Source: Bdellovibrionales bacterium GWA1_52_35
GTDB taxonomy: Bacteria; Bdellovibrionota; UBA1018
Direction: 5' to 3'
DNA length: 64,000 bases
Assembly: GCA_001769805.1 (NCBI GenBank)
Contig: MEPO01000035.1
Coordinates: 16,868-80,867, forward strand
The translations under genes and the position numbers were made by a program. This document shows positions 33,471-41,573 of this stretch, one piece after another (the stretch's first letter is position 1; each line of letters opens with the position of its first letter). The notes beneath the pieces are model-generated. The model saw only the letters and a list, made by a program, of their open reading frames with translations, was not told where the DNA came from and did no database searches.

Positions 33471-34586
33471 TCAGAATCCGAATTTATATCTAACAGCTGC
33501 ACCCAGAAATGTTCCAGACGCGCTCTGCGTTCCGATGTGCCCACCGGTTATCCACCCTTGGTACAATGAGAGACCAATCGCATTTTCTATAACTACCCCG
33601 TATCCAAAAGACCCGAACATGTAATCGAGTGACAGCTTATGAAAAAGTAAGAACGAATTTGAAACATCTGAGGCGAGCTTCGATTCTGGCACTCGTGCTC
33701 GGTAGTTATGTCCGCCAAGATCTATGTCGTAAATTAGTTGTGTTCGCCGGGATAAAAATCGGCGATGACTGTAGCCGAACTGACCCCAAAAGCTATTAAG
33801 GCTACCTGAAGAATAGGACCCAGAAATTGAATTGAGGATCGGGTCGCCCTGATTGCCCATATTCTCAATGCCGAGTCCAAAGTTCATGCCATGATTCACC
33901 CAAGGATAAATATAAAAGCTCAAACCAAATGTAAACTTCCCTGCGGACAGAGTCGAGCCTGGGTCACCAGTTCGCAACAAAGAGGTTCCAAACTCAAAAG
34001 AATAGTCCAAAGTGGTGTACTCAGTAAACGAGCTAGTTTGTTGCGGAACGCCCTCGGGGCGACTTGCATTGACAGTAATTGTGCAGAATTCCTTATCTTC
34101 GGCGCTGAAAAGAGGAATAACTGCAGAAACACTGTCTTGGTTCTCAAATTCCCATTTGCTGGGGAAAGGAATAGTTCCACCACTGGTAATGCCCGGTTTT
34201 AGTTCGAGCGATTGGTTTTGGAATGGGAAGCTCGGCATGCGCTCTCTGCCGTTTGAAAAAACAAAACGGATTCTCCCGGGCCTAACTAAATATGGGAGTT
34301 TTGTTCCATTCTTTATTGCGACGTAAAGCAAATTATAACGCGCGTTTCCGAGTAAGCGAACTTCAGTGTCCATGTCGCACTGACGTGTCAGCTGAGAGGT
34401 AGTCTGGGTTGCGCTATCCTTCCAATCTTTCAGTTCGAAAGTAAGCCAATTTCGGTAGCTTACCGAACCCACAGCTGCTGCTGTGCCAATTACCGCTGCT
34501 GATGTTGCAGCAGCTGAGGATGCATCGCTTGCATTCGCCATGGATGAACAAAATGTCGTTAAAATAATTATTAGATATGTTTTCAT
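33471..34586 (-). CDS. Outer-membrane beta-barrel-like protein with alanine-rich N-terminus
   Basis: 371 residues. A signal peptide (MKTYLIIILTTFCSSMANA) is followed by an Ala/Ser-rich segment (SDASSAAATSAAVIGTAAAVGSVSYRNW) that could be a short membrane or flexible piece. A domain with two cysteines (RQCDMDTEVR, KEFCTITVN) follows, and from about 200 the chain shows alternating beta-strands rich in Gly, Tyr and Phe and ends VRYKFGF with the terminal Phe of barrel proteins. The start codon overlaps the stop of the lipoprotein gene (TAATG), so the two are an operon. Function unknown. Confidence 0.75.
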   Translation of the reverse strand: MKTYLIIILTTFCSSMANASDASSAAATSAAVIGTAAAVGSVSYRNWLTFELKDWKDSATQTTSQLTRQCDMDTEVRLLGNARYNLLYVAIKNGTKLPYLVRPGRIRFVFSNGRERMPSFPFQNQSLELKPGITSGGTIPFPSKWEFENQDSVSAVIPLFSAEDKEFCTITVNASRPEGVPQQTSSFTEYTTLDYSFEFGTSLLRTGDPGSTLSAGKFTFGLSFYIYPWVNHGMNFGLGIENMGNQGDPILNSISGSYSSGSLNSFWGQFGYSHRRFLSRRTQLIYDIDLGGHNYRARVPESKLASDVSNSFLLFHKLSLDYMFGSFGYGVVIENAIGLSLYQGWITGGHIGTQSASGTFLGAAVRYKFGF

Positions 34587-35077
34587 TATTCAAAATCCTC
34601 AATTTTGAGGAAATAGTTGAATGAAATCACTCCGCCCGATTTTCCGTATGGAATTTTCAGTACTCCGGTTTGATCTCTTGTCGCTAGGTGATTATTATCG
34701 TTTGCGTTCAGCTGAATGGAGCAATCAATTCGATATTTCTTGTCGGGCTCGATTGTGATGACCGATTTCTGACCGAGACTGGTAGTACAAAGTGCGCGCG
34801 TAACAGAGCCGCCGGCTTCGAAAATTGCTTTGTCGAGCTGTAGATCGTAAGGCGGTCCCTTAGGTGAATTTTGAATCAAAGACACATGGTTGATTTCAAC
34901 CGAGCCGTTTCCAAGCTTTTTTGGTTGGATCAAAAGAGACTGAGAATCGCTTACGATCAATTCGTCATAATGATTTAGCCCATAATCGGAGCGAACGCTT
35001 CCATGGCTACATGCGGTTATTATGAATAGAGCTGGCACTAGGAAGAATCTGACGTTAATGAATCGCGAATAGTTCAT
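34586..35077 (-). CDS. Small lipoprotein co-transcribed with the barrel protein
   Basis: 163 residues from ATG 35077, chosen because MNYSRFINVRFFLVPALFIITACSHG is a lipoprotein signal with lipobox ITAC; the open frame extends to 35251 but the extra 58 residues are not protein-like. The mature part is beta-rich with two cysteines (RALCTTSLG, YRIDCSIQL), parallel to the two-cysteine domain of the next gene. The stop overlaps the barrel gene start. It may be a periplasmic or outer-membrane partner of that protein. Confidence 0.75.
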   Translation of the reverse strand: MNYSRFINVRFFLVPALFIITACSHGSVRSDYGLNHYDELIVSDSQSLLIQPKKLGNGSVEINHVSLIQNSPKGPPYDLQLDKAIFEAGGSVTRALCTTSLGQKSVITIEPDKKYRIDCSIQLNANDNNHLATRDQTGVLKIPYGKSGGVISFNYFLKIEDFE

Positions 35078-35211
35078 TTTGCTTCTTTCTAATTGCTTCG
35101 ACGGCATGATTTGTAAATATATACGTATTAGAATATCATTGATCAATCCAGCTTCCAGTGCAATCAAAAGACGATGTGACAGCTGGTAAGTAGTAATAGT
35201 TCGAGGTAATT

Positions 35212-35868
35212 GTGAAAAATCCGTGGCTTGATCTTCGTAATGAATCACCATTTGTTCTGGATTGCGATCGCGAGAAGATTCATTTATTCAACCAATCCGT
35301 CAAGGCGAGACACAAATTGAGAGTTGATATAATACCCGAACCGTACTTGGGCCACCCCACTGCTCCGATTCTTTTGTTAAATCTTAATCCTGGTTATTCG
35401 CCCAAAGACAAATGGATCCATGCTGAAAAATCGTTTGCCGCTGCTTCCATGGCAAGCTTAGCGATTCAAAAACAGGCCTATCCATTTTATCTCCTGAATC
35501 CGGCGTTCTCAAAATCACCAGGCCACCAGTGGTGGACAAGGCGTCTTCAGAGTTTAATCGCAGAATACGGCGTTGACTTAGTTGCCAAGAAAGTCTGTTG
35601 TGTCGAATTGTTTCCGTATCATTCGATTTCATTTAACAAGAGATGTCTGGGAGTTCCTTCACAGGCGTACGGGAGTCATATTGTCAGATCCGCAATTGAG
35701 AGAGGCGCATTAATTGTCCAGATGAGATCTAGGGCCCTATGGGAAGCGGCAGTTCCTGAATTAGGCGGATATACGAAACGCATTTTTCTGAAGAATGTTC
35801 AGTCCCCGTACATATCGAGAGGGAACTGTGAACATTACGATGAGCTATGCGCAGTATTGAGTCGATGA
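35212..35868 (+). CDS. Uracil-DNA-glycosylase-superfamily-like protein
   Basis: 218 residues from GTG 35212, preceded by GAGG. PTAPILLLNLNPGYSPKDKW resembles the first motif (LLL-x-x-NPG) of uracil-DNA-glycosylase-superfamily proteins, and LVAKKVCCVELFPYHSISF is a plausible central strand. I do not see a convincing second catalytic motif, so enzyme activity is uncertain. It is divergent from the lipoprotein operon and followed by repeat copy D. Codon use is A/T-rich like its neighbours. Confidence 0.55.
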   Translation: MKNPWLDLRNESPFVLDCDREKIHLFNQSVKARHKLRVDIIPEPYLGHPTAPILLLNLNPGYSPKDKWIHAEKSFAAASMASLAIQKQAYPFYLLNPAFSKSPGHQWWTRRLQSLIAEYGVDLVAKKVCCVELFPYHSISFNKRCLGVPSQAYGSHIVRSAIERGALIVQMRSRALWEAAVPELGGYTKRIFLKNVQSPYISRGNCEHYDELCAVLSR

Positions 35869-35899
35869 AATATTGACGTGGCCAAAGTTCTTAATTTAT

Positions 35900-35947
35900 C
35901 AGTCAATAATGTGGAAGCCGAACTGCGATAAAGAGGGGTACTGAGCG
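35900..35947 (+). repeat. Island repeat copy D (3' 48 bp, diverged)
   Basis: CAGTCAATAATGTGGAAGC through GGGGTACTGAGCG matches the right end of copy C with seven differences in 48 positions. It directly abuts a remnant of a wHTH gene. Confidence 0.75.
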
Positions 35948-36036
35948 AAAGGTATGAGTCCATTCCTCTGAAAGAACGAGAACAGATCTTTGGAGCACGG
36001 CGAAGGCCAAGAAGGAAGGGGAAGCCAATCACATGA
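35947..36036 (+). pseudogene. C-terminal remnant of a wHTH gene of the 32779-33114 type
   Basis: The frame starting at the edge of repeat D reads ERYESIPLKEREQIFG then ARRRPRRKGKPIT and stop. This matches the C-terminus of the wHTH protein at 32779-33114 (ARARPRRKGKPLP). No start codon or helix-turn-helix remains. An ATG overlaps its stop (ATGA) and opens a 22-codon frame (MKEPTWESRVYDRGRSLGED) that in turn overlaps the start of the membrane-protein gene at 36098. Confidence 0.6.
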
Positions 36037-36097
36037 AGGAGCCTACTTGGGAATCAAGGGTTTATGACCGTGGGAGATCACTCGGGGAAGATGTTAG

Positions 36098-36898
36098 ATG
36101 AATGAATCATTGAAAAGATCGGTCTGGGTATTTGAAACAGTTCTGAATTTGACTTGGCTCAACCGGAAGAACTTAGTACTTTTTGGAATTATAGGCGTCC
36201 TATTTCCGGGTGGAATCGCCTATCTCTCCGGTCTTTCAGCTCTTGGTCTTCAAAAAGATGGCATATACTACACAGCTTCTTCCTTGGGGGTTGTTCTGTT
36301 CTCTTTTCTGACTTGGGCGGCTTGTGGCATTCAATCTTTGTCTGTTTTAGAATCGAAAAAGATGAGCATTACCGGTTGCTTTTTACGGGCTCTTCATAGG
36401 GGTCCGGTTTTTCTAGTGCTGTTTGTCGGATTTCTCACCGGGTTCTGGTTGCTATTTCATTTCGCTCGGCCAACTTTTGACTATCTCCAAGAAAAAATAG
36501 ATTTTGTATACGGCAATATCGCTCTGCTGCTCATAATTGGTACATTTGCTGGAAGTATCTTCTTCGGGGTGTTTTCCTGCCTACGTATGTATGTTGGGTC
36601 ACTTGATGCTGCACTCGATGTTAGATCATTTTTAAGAACTATTTGGGATAATTTCTCGTATGTGGTCGCGTCTGGAGCTGTGTGGCTCTGCTTTATTACT
36701 ATCCTGGTGGCACCATTTTTAGTTCAAGAATACTCAGTCACTACGCAGGGACTCTCTAGGACGGGTAATGTTGCTGGGGCTTCTGTTTATTGCATCAAGG
36801 CGGCAATCTCGGTGTGTCTCTTCATCTTTTCGGCATCCTTTGATGCTGTCGTGTTTTGGGGTTTGAGAAACCGGACTATAAAATTATTGCATAATTGA
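36098..36898 (+). CDS. Polytopic membrane protein of unknown function
   Basis: 266 residues with six hydrophobic helices (for example LVLFGIIGVLFPGGIAYLSG, VFLVLFVGFLTGFWLLF, IALLLIIGTFAGSIFFGVF, VVASGAVWLCFITILVAPFL, AAISVCLFIFSASFDAVVFWG). No family motif recognised. ATG 36098 overlaps the stop of a 22-codon frame upstream. Its end lies 40 bp from the convergent, frameshifted phosphoesterase. Confidence 0.7.
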   Translation: MNESLKRSVWVFETVLNLTWLNRKNLVLFGIIGVLFPGGIAYLSGLSALGLQKDGIYYTASSLGVVLFSFLTWAACGIQSLSVLESKKMSITGCFLRALHRGPVFLVLFVGFLTGFWLLFHFARPTFDYLQEKIDFVYGNIALLLIIGTFAGSIFFGVFSCLRMYVGSLDAALDVRSFLRTIWDNFSYVVASGAVWLCFITILVAPFLVQEYSVTTQGLSRTGNVAGASVYCIKAAISVCLFIFSASFDAVVFWGLRNRTIKLLHN

Positions 36899-36938
36899 AT
36901 TTTTGGGTGCGCGCCTGCAAGGCAGGGTATGTCTGGCT

Positions 36939-37543
36939 TTATGAAGACGCCCTCTCTGGGTATTCGCCAGCAAGGGCGGCGCTTTTTACAATTTCCTCAA
37001 CGCTCGACATCGGAACTGGCCGGAACTCCCAAACATCCACGCCCACATTGATCATTCGGTTTTTAGTTTTCCACTTTTCATGGACGTGACCATGCAGAAG
37101 CCAGAGGCCTTCGTTTTTGGGTCTGTATTCCTGAAACTGTTCGTCATAGCCATCAATCACGATGTCACTGCTGTAAGGCATGTGGGTCAGGAGAACCTGT
37201 TGGTCGGCGATCTCGAGTGTAGAGTCGAGTTGAAGAGTTTTGAATCCCGCCTGGAAATACGAATCTCGCGCGCCTTCAGCCTTCCTTTTATTCAACGGGT
37301 GGCACTTGTCATGGTTACCCATGATAAGGTGCTTTTGTCGTTTAGAATCGGGAGAATTTCGAGCACAGATTGGATTCCAAGGCTAAAATCGCCTAGATAG
37401 AAAACCGTATCGCCTGGTTGAACCGTCTCGTTCCAGCGTTGAATCATGACGGCGTTCATTTCTTCGGCGCTCTGGAAGGGACGACCGCAGTACTTGATAA
37501 TGTTTTTGTGCGAAAAGTGATGGTCCGCGGTGAAATAGATCAT
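36939..37543 (-). pseudogene. Metallophosphoesterase gene split by a frameshift
   Basis: The first part (37292-37543) reads MIYFTADHHFSHKNIIKYCGRPF and GDTVFYLGDFSLG, then drifts. The second part (36939-37322, another frame) reads MGNHDKCHP, LLTHMPYSS and LLHGHVHEKW. Together they hold all calcineurin-like motifs (D-x-H, GD, GNHD, H, GHxH). The break is at an A-run near 37,328, where two extra bases shift LIMGNHD out of frame. The intact enzyme would have been a cytoplasmic metal-dependent phosphodiesterase or phosphatase. Its start overlaps the restored stop of the preceding phosphoesterase. Confidence 0.85.
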
Positions 37544-38155
37544 ATTTCTATCATTATCGGAGTATTAGTTGGCCGATATTCCTCGCTGCAATTTGAAGCA
37601 TTGATCACAGCCGTGCCAATGTCTGGCTGTAAGTATCTCCCATAGCCGCCGTGAATATGTCCACAGACGTGAAACCTCGGCTTCACGCGCTTGATCGCCG
37701 AAAGTAAATCTTCGCATCTCTCCGCTTAGGGTGAGATCTCCAATTTTATGTGGCGGTCCATGGGTAATGAGAATGTCTATTCCATTGGGGATAATGTCCC
37801 ATTTGCGTTTTAGCTCCTCCCCCCTCTGTAGATTGAACGCCCAATTGCAAAAAGCCGGCTGCCAGGGGATTCCATAGAACCGAATTCCAGCTACCGTGAC
37901 CTCGCTGTCTTGAAGGTAGATTGCGTTGGTCAGGAACGCCCGCGCAGAAGGATCCCTTTCAAATGGGCGATCGTGATTTCCGGCGATTACGATCTTCGCG
38001 GGATGCGGGAGAGTGCCAAGCCATTCATTAAAAGCGATAACTTCCAGGCTCCGCCCCATGCCGCAGAAATCCCCTGCGTGAATCAGAACGTCGCCGTAAG
38101 GCACCTCTAATTTGCTGTGCATCCCATGAGTGTCAGCAAGACAGACGATCTTCAT
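37540..38155 (-). pseudogene. Second metallophosphoesterase gene, frameshifted before its last motif
   Basis: The open part (37565-38155) has the motifs LADTHGMH, IHAGDFCG, IAGNHDRPF and LITHGPPH, then departs at about 37,715. In the adjacent frame the protein continues CEDLLSAIKRVKPRFHVCGHIHGGYG, then INASNCSEEYRPTNTPII to a TGA that overlaps the start of the next phosphoesterase (ATGA). The GHIH metal-binding motif is therefore out of frame. It starts in an ATGA overlap with the wHTH regulator gene upstream. Confidence 0.85.
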
Positions 38156-38886
38156 TTCGCGATCTTCCTGTAGATTTCGCTAAGTGGATGTATTCGTCGA
38201 GCGATACTCTCGGCCTGTTCTTCGCCACGCAGCGGAAAATGATAGAGATCAATAAACGTATAAAGTGGCGGGGGGCACGCGACGGTCTTTGCTCTTGCTG
38301 CCGCAGCTCTGAGAGCAGTTTTGTAATAGGGGTTGATCAGCAATACTTGGCAACCCCGCTCCTCGGGATACAAGCTGAGCAGCTTTTCCATGCTGGTGCG
38401 TATCTGTGGATCAAGGAGGTATATTTCAACTGTTTCCAGGTTTGTGTTCCTGAAGCCACTTTCACGCGCAGCAGAATGGAGTGCCCAAACAACCTTCTTC
38501 GTATAGCGGGATTTTAACAGGCGCTCTTTCAGCTCTTGGTTGCTGAGCGCGGTGGAGTAGGTCCACATTCGACATTTTTTCCGGATGCTGTAACGATTCA
38601 ACCATTGCTGTAGGAGGTCTGCGGGGTTGTGCATCGCGAATGTTTTCGCCGTGCGCAGGCCATCTGTTTTTAAGATACCTTCATATACGAGTGTATGGAA
38701 TACGCGCTGAATCAGGCCGATGCTGATCCGAGCCTCACGTAAATCCGCGGCTACTTGCCGAAGCCGAAATGGACCGTTGGTTTCTCTCATCAGCAGCCAG
38801 GCAATAATCATGGACGATTTATCTGCGAAAATGTCTGGCTCTACTGTTGTTCCTGAGTGCGGTTTGGTCAGATATGAGCCCTGCAT
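38152..38886 (-). CDS. Winged-helix regulator of the AbiEi_2 type heading a phosphoesterase operon
   Basis: 244 residues. SSMIIAWLLMRETNGPFRLRQVAADLREARISIGLIQRVFHTLVYEGIL is the winged helix; FIDLYHFPLRGEEQAES is the family signature seen also in the paralogue at 30457-31209. The usual partner of this family is an AbiEii-like nucleotidyltransferase; here the coupled genes are two metallophosphoesterases, both frameshifted. It probably represses its own operon at the palindrome 38902-38923, which is duplicated upstream of the acetyltransferase gene. Confidence 0.85.
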   Translation of the reverse strand: MQGSYLTKPHSGTTVEPDIFADKSSMIIAWLLMRETNGPFRLRQVAADLREARISIGLIQRVFHTLVYEGILKTDGLRTAKTFAMHNPADLLQQWLNRYSIRKKCRMWTYSTALSNQELKERLLKSRYTKKVVWALHSAARESGFRNTNLETVEIYLLDPQIRTSMEKLLSLYPEERGCQVLLINPYYKTALRAAAARAKTVACPPPLYTFIDLYHFPLRGEEQAESIARRIHPLSEIYRKIAK

Positions 38887-38901
38887 ATACCTAAGATATC
38901 A

Positions 38902-38940
38902 CTGTTCACTATAAAGTGAACAGTATGGAATAGTGAACAG
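38902..38940. promoter_or_regulatory. Palindromic operator of the AbiEi_2-type regulator gene
   Basis: The 22-bp palindrome at 38902-38923 has arms CTGTTCACT and AGTGAACAG; a third half-site GTGAACAG lies at 38933-38940. It begins 15 bp upstream of ATG 38886. The 22 bases are identical to those at 31521-31542. Confidence 0.8.
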
Positions 38941-38974
38941 CACTTCTTCAGGGCGGAAGCAATAATCGCGGAGC

Positions 38975-38990
38975 GGCTCAGTGTGAGTGG
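38975..38990. repeat. Short dyad element GGCTCA-GTG-TGAGTGG
   Basis: Contains CTCA-N3-TGAG. Related elements lie at 41077, 53361 and 55526, each in an intergenic gap. At 53361 the element sits 20 bp before the 107-bp repeat, suggesting it is part of a longer composite unit. Confidence 0.5.
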
Positions 38991-39169
38991 ATCTCCGACT
39001 CGGGCGATCAAGTTGTCGCAAAAGGAGCTCGACAGCTCGCAAGTTATCATAGTCCCTAATGCTATTGCCGGTTGATCAGAGCCCCCATGTCGTCGCCCCT
39101 TGATCGGCCCTGGGATGCTTATTTTGAGTCCTTGCCGTCAGCATTAACTAGTTGAAATCGTTAAAATTT

Positions 39170-39191
39170 GTCGTCGCCCTGTCGTCGCCCT
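39170..39191 (+). repeat. Tandem 11-bp direct repeat GTCGTCGCCCT
   Basis: Two perfect tandem copies (39170-39180, 39181-39191) just upstream of ATG 39227, with a third copy GTCGTCGCCCC at 39089-39099. They lie in the promoter region of the AlbA_2 gene and could be binding sites. Confidence 0.5.
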
Positions 39192-39226
39192 ATCATCATA
39201 GATTTGTTTGCGTTATATACAGCGCA

Positions 39227-40927
39227 ATGCCGACCTCTTCTATAGAAGAAATCGAACAGCTGCTAAGAGCTGGGCGCCTCACAGAACTAACTGCCGACCG
39301 GGTGGAACTTAAGTCCAGCTGGAGACAGGATTATGGAAAAGATATTTCGGCTTTAGCAAATTGCACTGATAATGAGCCCGGTTGGTTGGTTGTTGGTGTA
39401 GACGACAGCGGCACTATTTCTGGTAAGGATTACGGTTGGCTCCAAAAGACCGAACACGAGATTGCCAACCATATCAATCAAATGCTTGCACCGGTTTGGG
39501 CAGCAACGGTTTTTACTCGGCAGTACGATAATGGATGTTGCATCTTTATTTTCATAAAAAATCCGGGGGAAGTCACGGATTGGAACGGAAAAGCATATAA
39601 GCTGTCCGGGACCTCTAGCCAGCCGATGTCTCCAGAAGAGCGGATTTCGCTCACACTAAAATTGCCGGGAGAGGATTTTTCGAAAACTCCTGATTTATCG
39701 CCTACGAATTCATCGTTAGTTATGGAGTTCGCGGAAAAGGTAAAGGAGGCCCATCCCGGAGAATTCCCAGAAGACCTGTCTGCACTTTCATCGACTGATG
39801 TTCTTCGAAGGTTAAAGATTTTCCAGACCGCGACCGCCGCTATACTGTTCGGCAGGTACCCGGTTCGTATCGCGTATTTAGACAAAGATGATGAAATTTT
39901 GTCCCAAGAAACCAAACGAGGCGCTTATTCTGTTTTATCGGACGCCTTTATTGAAACTATTCAGAACTGGACAAGGACTCAGGCTACGAGTTTAAGGGGT
40001 AATACGACAGCCACTTCAACCGAGATACCCTACCCGCTTAAAGCCCTCAGGGAAGTCCTAGCTAACGCCGTAGCACATGCAATGTATCATAGAAGTGAAG
40101 GCGATATTCTTATAGAACTACGGCCTAAGCGAATTTCAGTTTCGAACAGCTGTGGCAAAGAGGCCAGGGCCTTTTCAAAGAAATGGTTTGCACGGGAGAC
40201 TCACGCTAACAATAAGTTGTTGATGCAATCCTTGCGTTCGGCGCAGATTGCAGACGAACTGGGGTCCGGAAAGTCGCGTGTATTTAGACTCATGGTCGAA
40301 TCTGGAAAACGTGAACCGATCATCGAATTTTCTGAATTTGAATTCGGAGCAAAGTGGTCGATAACTCTTTATAATGAGCTTGAAAATCTCCCGCTGCTCG
40401 AGCTCGTAAGCCGATTCCGTGAGACATTTACTGATTCAGAAAAAGCTCGAATTGCAACTGCGCTAGTTTTATGGCGAAACCGCTCCTGGTCAGAAGTCGT
40501 TTCAAGGCTTGACGAACATTTTCAAAGGGTTGCTGTCGAGGTAATTCAATCAGCCGAATCTCCGGTGTTCGTAATTGGAGAGGAAATTTTTCCTCGAAGA
40601 TGGGTTAACGTCGCTTTGACGGGCCAAATGAGCCGAAGATTTACTCAAATTGAAGAAAAGCAGATAAAAACGGCTCTTCAGCGCGCTGCCTTTGAAAATA
40701 ATCGGCAGGGATACATCACGAGTGAATTGGCGCGTCAGCTAATTGGATTGTCCAATACTCAATCAGAAACGGTACAGCTCTCGAATCTTTTTAAAAAATG
40801 GAAAGATGCTGGTGAAATTCAGATGGTCAAAAGGGGCCAGTGGAAATTTCTAAGCGAATCTGAAAAACAGACGAAGGTTATTATGACAATATTAGACCGG
40901 TTTACGAAACAGATAATAGAGCAGTAG
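39227..40927 (+). CDS. AlbA_2/Schlafen-like putative DNA- or RNA-binding protein with a RecG-like C-terminus
   Basis: 566 residues from ATG 39227; the frame extends to TTG 39152 without support. VELKSSWRQDYGKDISALANC and GWLVVGVDDSGTISG are the AlbA_2 (Schlafen-type) signature. The middle part (PLKALREVLANAVAHAMYHRSEGDILIELRPKRISVSNSCG) is the HATPase_c_4-like region usual in this family, and the C-terminal 130 residues resemble a winged-helix segment (ARQLIGLSNTQSETVQLSNLFKKWKDAGEI). Related proteins are found in defence islands. It is alone between repeats D and E with its own direct-repeat promoter region. Confidence 0.85.
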   Translation: MPTSSIEEIEQLLRAGRLTELTADRVELKSSWRQDYGKDISALANCTDNEPGWLVVGVDDSGTISGKDYGWLQKTEHEIANHINQMLAPVWAATVFTRQYDNGCCIFIFIKNPGEVTDWNGKAYKLSGTSSQPMSPEERISLTLKLPGEDFSKTPDLSPTNSSLVMEFAEKVKEAHPGEFPEDLSALSSTDVLRRLKIFQTATAAILFGRYPVRIAYLDKDDEILSQETKRGAYSVLSDAFIETIQNWTRTQATSLRGNTTATSTEIPYPLKALREVLANAVAHAMYHRSEGDILIELRPKRISVSNSCGKEARAFSKKWFARETHANNKLLMQSLRSAQIADELGSGKSRVFRLMVESGKREPIIEFSEFEFGAKWSITLYNELENLPLLELVSRFRETFTDSEKARIATALVLWRNRSWSEVVSRLDEHFQRVAVEVIQSAESPVFVIGEEIFPRRWVNVALTGQMSRRFTQIEEKQIKTALQRAAFENNRQGYITSELARQLIGLSNTQSETVQLSNLFKKWKDAGEIQMVKRGQWKFLSESEKQTKVIMTILDRFTKQIIEQ

Positions 40928-41076
40928 ATTGGCAACAGCGCGAACGCTCGCTGCGAACGGACCCTAGTTCACTATATTCTGAAAAATAGCTTGTCATGGC
41001 TTAGAGAGAGAATCTATCTGACAACACGCCGGGCGTGTTCTGTAAAAGACGATTGTCACGATTCTGTGAGAGCAAC

Positions 41077-41091
41077 GGCTCAATATGAGTG
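41077..41091. repeat. Short dyad element GGCTCA-ATA-TGAGTG
   Basis: Same layout as at 38975 and 53361. It lies 125 bp left of repeat copy E, in a 330-bp gap with no gene. Confidence 0.45.
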
Positions 41092-41215
41092 CCTGCATGA
41101 CTGAGTGGGATGGGCCACCGACTTAGGCCGCTCAAATTAGCGGATAGTTTTCATAGATTAGACAGTTCATTCCGCTCCACTTTATTCCACTTTCGTCGGG
41201 GCTGATAATTTCTGA

Positions 41216-41244
41216 CTGATTGCGATAGAGAGGGTACTGAGCGG
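41216..41244 (+). repeat. Island repeat copy E (3' 29 bp)
   Basis: CTGATTGCGATAGAGAGGGTACTGAGCGG-type sequence (29 bp from CTGAT to GAGCGG) matches the right end of the unit with a small deletion. It ends 18 bp before the stop of the RHH gene. Confidence 0.6.
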
Positions 41245-41261
41245 ATTCCGGCAATCGCAAT

Positions 41262-41516
41262 TTATTTAGGGCTTTTCCGATTCTTCTTATGGTTGGTATT
41301 TGTTGGATCAAATATCGCCTCTCTTAGTTTCTTGTTGATCCATTCTTCTTCTGAAATGCTCGCAGTCTTGGCCCGCTTTCTAATGGCTAGAAGTACATCA
41401 CCGTCAATCGGGATGGTAACGTATACCTTGCAATCGCGCCGTCGAATCTTTGGCAGATCCACCGTTCCATATTTAATTCCGCTATGCGTATGCTTAGATC
41501 TACTGCGCTTTTTCAT
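41262..41516 (-). CDS. Small basic ribbon-helix-helix-like protein
   Basis: 84 residues. VYVTIPIDGDVLLAIRKRAKTASISEEEWINKKLREAI has the strand-helix-helix pattern of a CopG/Arc-type RHH DNA-binding protein, between very basic ends (KKRSRSKH, NHKKNRKS). It is the last gene of a five-gene minus-strand operon that begins at 44034. It could be a repressor or antitoxin for the operon; no classical toxin gene is adjacent. Confidence 0.65.
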   Translation of the reverse strand: MKKRSRSKHTHSGIKYGTVDLPKIRRRDCKVYVTIPIDGDVLLAIRKRAKTASISEEEWINKKLREAIFDPTNTNHKKNRKSPK

Positions 41517-41573
41517 ATTGAGCTCCCTAGGTTCTGAGATTCACGATTTGATTTTGACGCTCTGATGCATATT

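Noticed and set aside
34586..35251. A 221-residue protein starting at 35251
   Set aside because: The first 58 residues overlap the divergent gene's start and hide the lipoprotein signal that begins at ATG 35077.
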